A stretch of DNA of 7,017 bases from Deltaproteobacteria bacterium UBA6967 (GTDB taxonomy: Bacteria; SAR324; NAC60-12), in assembly GCA_002450295.1 (NCBI GenBank), contig DJYX01000037.1, forward strand, positions 5,519 through 12,535. Reading direction: 5' to 3'. The translations under genes and the position numbers were made by a program. This document shows, piece after piece, positions 5,360 to 7,017 of this stretch (its first letter is position 1; each line of letters starts with the position of its first letter). The notes under the pieces are model-generated. The model ran no database searches, had not been told where the DNA came from, and saw only the letters and a list, made by a program, of their open reading frames with translations.

Positions 5360-7017
5360 GTGACCGAATCAATCTCCACTTCTACTGAACTTGAACCAAT
5401 CGTTTTCTTTGAGGAAAGCGAAGACTTTGACCTGCTTTACGATGAGACCCTTGTTGGCATCAGCGAACAAGAAATCATCACCGGTGTTGTCACTACTATC
5501 GGCAAGGACTACGTAACTGTCGACATCGGCTTCAAATCAGATTGTCTGATCCCCACCGAAGAATTCCAGAACTCCGAAGGCACCCTGACAGCCAATATTG
5601 GTGATCAGGTCGAGGTTTATGTTGAGGCCTTGGAAGAAGACGATGGAATCACGAGCATCTCCAAAACAAAGGCTGAGAAGCTTAGGGTCTGGGAGAAAAT
5701 TGGCAAAATTTACGAAGAAGATGGAATCGTTACCGGAGCAATCATCAACCGAATTAAGGGTGGTCTATCCGTCGATATTGGTGTCAAAGCATTCTTACCA
5801 GGTTCACAGGTAGATCTTCGTCCAGTACGCAACTTGGACAAACTTCTGGGTGAGTCCTTCGACTTCAAAATTCTCAAGTTTAACCAGAAGCGCGGAAACA
5901 TTGTCCTCTCCCGAAGAGCATTGTTGGAAATTGATCGAGAAGAGAAGCGCAAGAAGACCCTCGAAATTCTGCATGAAGGTGCAAATATTCTTGGTGTCGT
6001 CAAGAACATTACCGACTACGGTGTCTTTGTGGATTTGGGCGGAGTAGACGGATTGCTGCACATCACGGATATGACCTGGGGACGTATCGTTCACCCCTCA
6101 GAAATGTTTAGCATTGGGGACGAGGTTGAAGTACTTGTTCTGAAGTACAACCCAGATGAGCAGAAAGTATCCTTGGGACTCAAGCAGAAGACTCAGAATC
6201 CTTGGGAATCAGTTTCTGAGAACTATTCTGCTGGAACTAAAATTACAGGACGTATTGTTAGCCTCACGGATTACGGTGCCTTTATTGAGTTGGAACCAGG
6301 TGTAGAGGGCTTGATTCACGTCTCCGAGATGTCTTGGACCAAGAAAATTCGACATCCCTCCAAGGTGGTGCAACTTGGTCAAGAGGTCGACGCTGTGGTC
6401 AAGGAAATCGATGTGGAACGCAAGCGCATCTCTCTGTCCATGAAAGAAGCCGAACCGAATCCCTGGCGACTAGCTTTAGACCGATACCCCATCGGATCAG
6501 TTGTCACTGGTCGAGTGAGAAACATTACAGACTTCGGTATCTTTGTTGGGCTTGATGAAGGTATTGATGGTCTCGTCCATGTATCCGATATTTCCTGGGC
6601 TCAGCGCCAAAGAAAGCCTTCAGAGATCGCTCGCAAAGGCGAGGAAATCGAAGTTAAGGTCCTAAATATTGATGTTGAGCAAGAGCGTCTTTCGTTGGGG
6701 ATCAAGCAGCTGACGGAAGATCCTTGGAGAAATCTGGACGATCGTTTCCCCTTGAATCAAGAGGTAGTCGGACGGGTAGTCAATATCACTGATTTCGGTA
6801 TTTTCGTGGAAGTTCTAGAGGGAGTTGAGGGACTGGTTCACATCTCAGAAATTGATGGCAGCGTTCCTAAGAATAAGATCACGGACTTCTATCCAGTCGA
6901 TACAGAAGTGCGGGCTCGTGTGATCAAAATTGATCCTGAGGAAAGACGCCTCGGTCTGAGCATTATCGAGATTAAGAATGCTCACTTCACCGCAGAAGGA
7001 GCTGTTGAAGAAGAAGA
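5360..7017 (+). CDS. rpsA: 30S ribosomal protein S1 (3' end cut by window)
   Basis: S1 binds mRNA on the small ribosomal subunit and helps unfold and place it for initiation. The frame is open from GTG 5360 to the window end (552 full codons), so the stop is not seen. Six S1-type OB-fold repeats are visible at about residues 38-103, 122-187, 207-275, 294-362, 381-449 and 468-536. Repeats 1 and 2 are the divergent ribosome-binding type, the second with FLPGSQVDLRPVR as in E. coli. Repeats 3-6 carry the RNA-binding pattern I/LTDY/FG-x-F, then GVDGLLH- or GVEGLVH-like and HPSK/E elements. An acidic N-terminal region precedes repeat 1, and the visible end turns acidic after repeat 6, so little is probably missing (E. 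coli S1 has 557 residues). It has its own promoter and leader downstream of yajQ. Confidence 0.96.
   Translation, partial: MTESISTSTELEPIVFFEESEDFDLLYDETLVGISEQEIITGVVTTIGKDYVTVDIGFKSDCLIPTEEFQNSEGTLTANIGDQVEVYVEALEEDDGITSISKTKAEKLRVWEKIGKIYEEDGIVTGAIINRIKGGLSVDIGVKAFLPGSQVDLRPVRNLDKLLGESFDFKILKFNQKRGNIVLSRRALLEIDREEKRKKTLEILHEGANILGVVKNITDYGVFVDLGGVDGLLHITDMTWGRIVHPSEMFSIGDEVEVLVLKYNPDEQKVSLGLKQKTQNPWESVSENYSAGTKITGRIVSLTDYGAFIELEPGVEGLIHVSEMSWTKKIRHPSKVVQLGQEVDAVVKEIDVERKRISLSMKEAEPNPWRLALDRYPIGSVVTGRVRNITDFGIFVGLDEGIDGLVHVSDISWAQRQRKPSEIARKGEEIEVKVLNIDVEQERLSLGIKQLTEDPWRNLDDRFPLNQEVVGRVVNITDFGIFVEVLEGVEGLVHISEIDGSVPKNKITDFYPVDTEVRARVIKIDPEERRLGLSIIEIKNAHFTAEGAVEEE

Noticed and set aside
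5710..6094. Two reverse-strand open frames of 96-99 codons inside rpsA
   Set aside because: They mirror conserved S1 repeats and resemble no protein family; S1 coding explains the stretch.
1..7017. CRISPR array, insertion sequence, tRNA/rRNA gene or phage element
   Set aside because: No regularly spaced repeats, terminal inverted repeats, transposase or integrase motifs, or tRNA-like cloverleaf were seen by reading both strands.

Overview
The window reads as an ordinary chromosomal segment of a Gram-negative bacterium of roughly proteobacterial type. Supporting signs are two lipoprotein signal sequences, a six-domain ribosomal protein S1, a YajQ family protein, and an RF2 gene whose key residues fall at the same numbers as in Escherichia coli. 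Base composition looks moderate (mid-40s % G+C by eye). A deltaproteobacterial or SAR324-like origin is possible, but the sequence does not settle the taxon. I see no mobile element, CRISPR array, tRNA, rRNA or clear sign of horizontal transfer.

Layout, left (1-912, + strand): the last 63 codons of an isoprenylcysteine carboxyl methyltransferase-like membrane protein, followed almost immediately by a FecR-domain lipoprotein with a twin-arginine-like signal. Middle (913-3408, - strand): a likely three-gene operon, read from right to left. It holds an unrecognised small lipoprotein, a HAD-superfamily hydrolase joined to it by an ATGA start/stop overlap, and agmatine deiminase (aguA). The FecR and aguA genes converge with their stop codons directly abutting.

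Right (3409-7017, + strand): after a 164-base AT-rich divergent intergenic region come prfB (release factor 2), yajQ, and rpsA (ribosomal protein S1, running off the window end). prfB is split over two frames by the classical +1 programmed frameshift at an in-frame TGA (codon 25). The whole 367-residue protein is recovered only by joining 3573-3644 to 3646-4674. The bases around the shift site differ from the E. coli arrangement on both sides. Between yajQ and rpsA lie a good sigma70-like promoter and a GC-rich leader of about 119 nt with overlapping, mutually exclusive pairings, a plausible site for control of S1 synthesis.

The right half is translation machinery (termination and initiation/mRNA binding) with YajQ between. 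The left half is envelope proteins plus agmatine catabolism. I found no convincing previously undescribed system. The most rewarding points are the divergent prfB recoding site, the rpsA leader, the substituted HAD motif IV and the two poorly characterised lipoproteins.
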